A stretch of DNA of 6,386 bases, from the NCBI GenBank assembly GCA_003175915.1, contig PSRH01000188.1, forward strand, positions 1 through 6,386. The letters are read 5' to 3'. Numbering within the stretch: the stretch's first letter is position 1; every line of letters starts with the position of its first letter. Shown here in pieces: positions 4,831 through 6,386 of the stretch. The notes under the pieces are model-generated. The model made no database searches, was not told where the DNA came from, and saw only the letters and a list, made by a program, of their open reading frames with translations. Both the position numbers and the translations under genes were made by a program. The stretch is from Candidatus Melainabacteria bacterium (GTDB lineage: Bacteria; Cyanobacteriota; Vampirovibrionia; Obscuribacterales; Obscuribacteraceae).

Positions 4831-6386
4831 ATGGTCATCCAAGAACCAAGCAGTCGGAACATCTGGGAAGAGCGCATTGCCGACCTTCGCCGTTATGACC
4901 TGGATTTGCTTGAGGCTCAACCGCTTGATCCCAAGGACATTACCAGTTGGGGGATTCCTACTCTCACCTTTGCCCGCATTGATGGTGTGCTGCGCTCCTG
5001 GGACATAGAGCGAGAAAAGCAACAACAGAACCAAAATCAACCTCAACAGGGACAAGACCCCAATCAAGTACCGAAGCGCATGTACTTGATGGAGGACGCA
5101 CTGGCAGGTTTGCACAGCCAGCAGGCCAGAGTGGCTTTCCTGGTTTTGGGCAACAAAACTGGCGTTAACTATTACTTCGGTGCCTCACTCGATTCAGGTT
5201 CAGAAGAGGGTAACGGCAGCGATTCCTCCTCAACTATGTCTTTCAATGCGGTGCGATCGGTCCTGAACAGTGTCTACAACGGCGTTGAGATCCACAACGA
5301 GCCATTTACGGGCGACACAATGAAGTCGATGATTGCCGCCCGCGCCAACTATGTTGGCGTGATCACCGGCATACCTGCGCTCAAATCCACCGGTGGTGAC
5401 ACTTTTGATTCAGAACAGATCGAAAGATTGGCCAAAGGTCTGCGCGGATATGATTTTGGCTTTCTCGTATTGGCTGTGCCTGTCCCCAAGGACAAAGTCA
5501 TGGCCGAGGAGTTCAATGTCGTCGACCAGATCCAAAGGGCGCAAGAAAACGAGGACCCTGAAAAGAAAAAGCGAATCAAATACTATCTGGAGCTTCAAGA
5601 TGCCTATTTGAAGCATCTTCAATTAGGAATGGCAGTGGGCAATTGGATGGTGGGAGCCTATTTCTTCGCTCCCGACCGTTCTGTATTTGCCCGCCTGCAG
5701 TCGCTCTTGCAAGGCACCTATGTTGACGAGACCTGCCGTCCTACTCCTTTGCGCACTCATCCAATGAAAGGACTGAGACCGCACGTCGAACAGTTTGGAC
5801 TTTTAAGTAATCGAAGGTCAGAAGGGCTTCTAGGCTACAAGTTCCTGGCGCCCCTTAATTCGAGGCTTTTGTCGGCCTTCATCCATTTGCCGAAACAGGA
5901 AATGCCCGGTTTTCGCATCAAGCGCTCGGCTGAATTCAGTCTGGCTGACATTCCGCCTAAGGATCCAACTCGAGTGATCGCCGTCGGCAATATTCTCGAT
6001 CGTGGCGTCGACACAGGCAATCTCTATAACGTTGATATAGATGCGCTGCAAAAACACACCATTGTTTGTGGTGTCACCGGCGGAGGTAAGACGAATACTT
6101 GTTTTTACTTGCTCGGACAGCTCTGGAAATTTGGCATTCCTTTTATGGTGATCGAACCAGCCAAGTCGGAATATCGGCACATGATGCTGATGTCCGAGAC
6201 CTTCAAAGGCGTCGGGCAGTCGTTTTCGTTAGGGGACGAAACTGTCTCTCCGTTCCGGCTCAATCCGTTCGAGATCATGAAAGGAGTGAAGGTACAGACT
6301 CACCTCGATGCTCTCAAGTCGGTGTTCAACGCCAGCTTCGAAATGTACGCGCCCATGCCCCAGGTTCTGGAAAAGGCGCTTAACTC
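4831..6386 (+). CDS. Partial HerA/VirB4-like ATP-binding protein (C-terminus off window)
   Basis: An open frame of 518 codons plus two bases reaches the right edge. Residues 1-61 start the N-terminal domain and 62-81 form a Gln/Asn-rich linker. Residues about 98-218 hold beta-strand patterns around FLVLGNKTGVNYYFGAS (103-119), then ITGIP (178-182) and IERLAKGLRG (197-206), resembling the N-terminal domain of VirB4/HerA-like ATPases. A charged helix spans about 220-265. The motor begins near 390, with Walker A GVTGGGKT (414-421, K420/T421), then VIEPAKSEYR (440-449) and SPFRLNPFE (473-481), signatures of a large family of HerA-type (DUF87-like) ATP-binding proteins. Walker B and the C-terminus lie beyond the edge. 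No signal peptide or membrane segment is seen, so the protein is cytoplasmic or peripheral. Family members move or remodel DNA, or energise secretion assembly; the exact role here is unknown. Its position after a VirD4-like gene suggests a joint machine, probably in one operon. Confidence 0.85.
   Translation, partial: MVIQEPSSRNIWEERIADLRRYDLDLLEAQPLDPKDITSWGIPTLTFARIDGVLRSWDIEREKQQQNQNQPQQGQDPNQVPKRMYLMEDALAGLHSQQARVAFLVLGNKTGVNYYFGASLDSGSEEGNGSDSSSTMSFNAVRSVLNSVYNGVEIHNEPFTGDTMKSMIAARANYVGVITGIPALKSTGGDTFDSEQIERLAKGLRGYDFGFLVLAVPVPKDKVMAEEFNVVDQIQRAQENEDPEKKKRIKYYLELQDAYLKHLQLGMAVGNWMVGAYFFAPDRSVFARLQSLLQGTYVDETCRPTPLRTHPMKGLRPHVEQFGLLSNRRSEGLLGYKFLAPLNSRLLSAFIHLPKQEMPGFRIKRSAEFSLADIPPKDPTRVIAVGNILDRGVDTGNLYNVDIDALQKHTIVCGVTGGGKTNTCFYLLGQLWKFGIPFMVIEPAKSEYRHMMLMSETFKGVGQSFSLGDETVSPFRLNPFEIMKGVKVQTHLDALKSVFNASFEMYAPMPQVLEKALN

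Noticed and set aside
4759..5115. 118-codon minus-strand frame over the start of the second ATPase
   Set aside because: Its apparent membrane segment is the antisense reading of the Gln/Asn-rich linker (CAA codons read as TTG); it conflicts with the well-supported ATPase frame.
5830..6180. 116-codon minus-strand frame opposite the Walker A region
   Set aside because: The plus-strand frame carries conserved HerA motifs across this region, and the antisense frame shows no domain.
1..6386. CRISPR array, tRNA/rRNA genes, insertion sequences or attachment sites
   Set aside because: No regularly spaced repeats, cloverleaf, transposase motifs or flanking terminal repeats were seen on either strand.

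Overview
Organism and overall impression: this is a bacterial window with balanced to slightly GC-rich coding DNA, sigma70-like promoters and Shine-Dalgarno-like sites. Two of its three genes encode ATPases of the HerA/FtsK/VirD4-VirB4 superfamily. The taxon cannot be fixed from the sequence. The N-terminal zinc ribbon, very long Pro/Ala/Ser/Gln-rich disordered linkers and about 50% GC make me think of deep non-photosynthetic relatives of cyanobacteria (Vampirovibrionia/Melainabacteria type), but this is only an impression. No RNA gene, transposase, CRISPR array or attachment site was recognised. Layout: (1) 1-753, minus strand, is the first 251 codons of a gene running off the left edge; it has a disordered N-terminal half and a helical, coiled-coil-like second half of unknown function. 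(2) 754-1232 is a 479-bp divergent regulatory region. It holds two back-to-back sigma70-like promoter candidates whose -35 boxes are 12 bp apart, a pair of order-swapped hexamer repeats lying across both promoters, a 9-bp inverted repeat in the minus-strand leader, and a palindrome and a GC hairpin in the roughly 140-nt plus-strand leader. (3) 1233-4667, plus strand, is a complete 1144-residue membrane ATPase that starts at TTG. In order it has a four-cysteine zinc ribbon, a disordered linker of about 385 residues, TM1, an extracytoplasmic beta-rich domain with a calycin-like motif pattern, TM2, and a VirD4/TraG-type motor domain. (4) 4668-4830 is a 163-bp gap with an AT-rich -10-like stretch. 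(5) 4831-6386, plus strand, is the first 518 codons of a HerA/VirB4-like ATPase, cut by the right edge just after the Walker A region. How they may work together (inference): the two ATPases are adjacent and co-oriented, and resemble the coupling ATPase (VirD4-like) and assembly/energising ATPase (VirB4-like) pair of type IV secretion systems. No pilin, core-complex, relaxase or lytic transglycosylase gene is visible. The zinc ribbon and the folded exodomain are not part of standard coupling proteins. The locus is therefore best read as a candidate uncharacterised membrane-anchored translocation or DNA-handling machine, with the divergently transcribed coiled-coil protein as a possible accessory factor. 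Flanking sequence is needed to decide.
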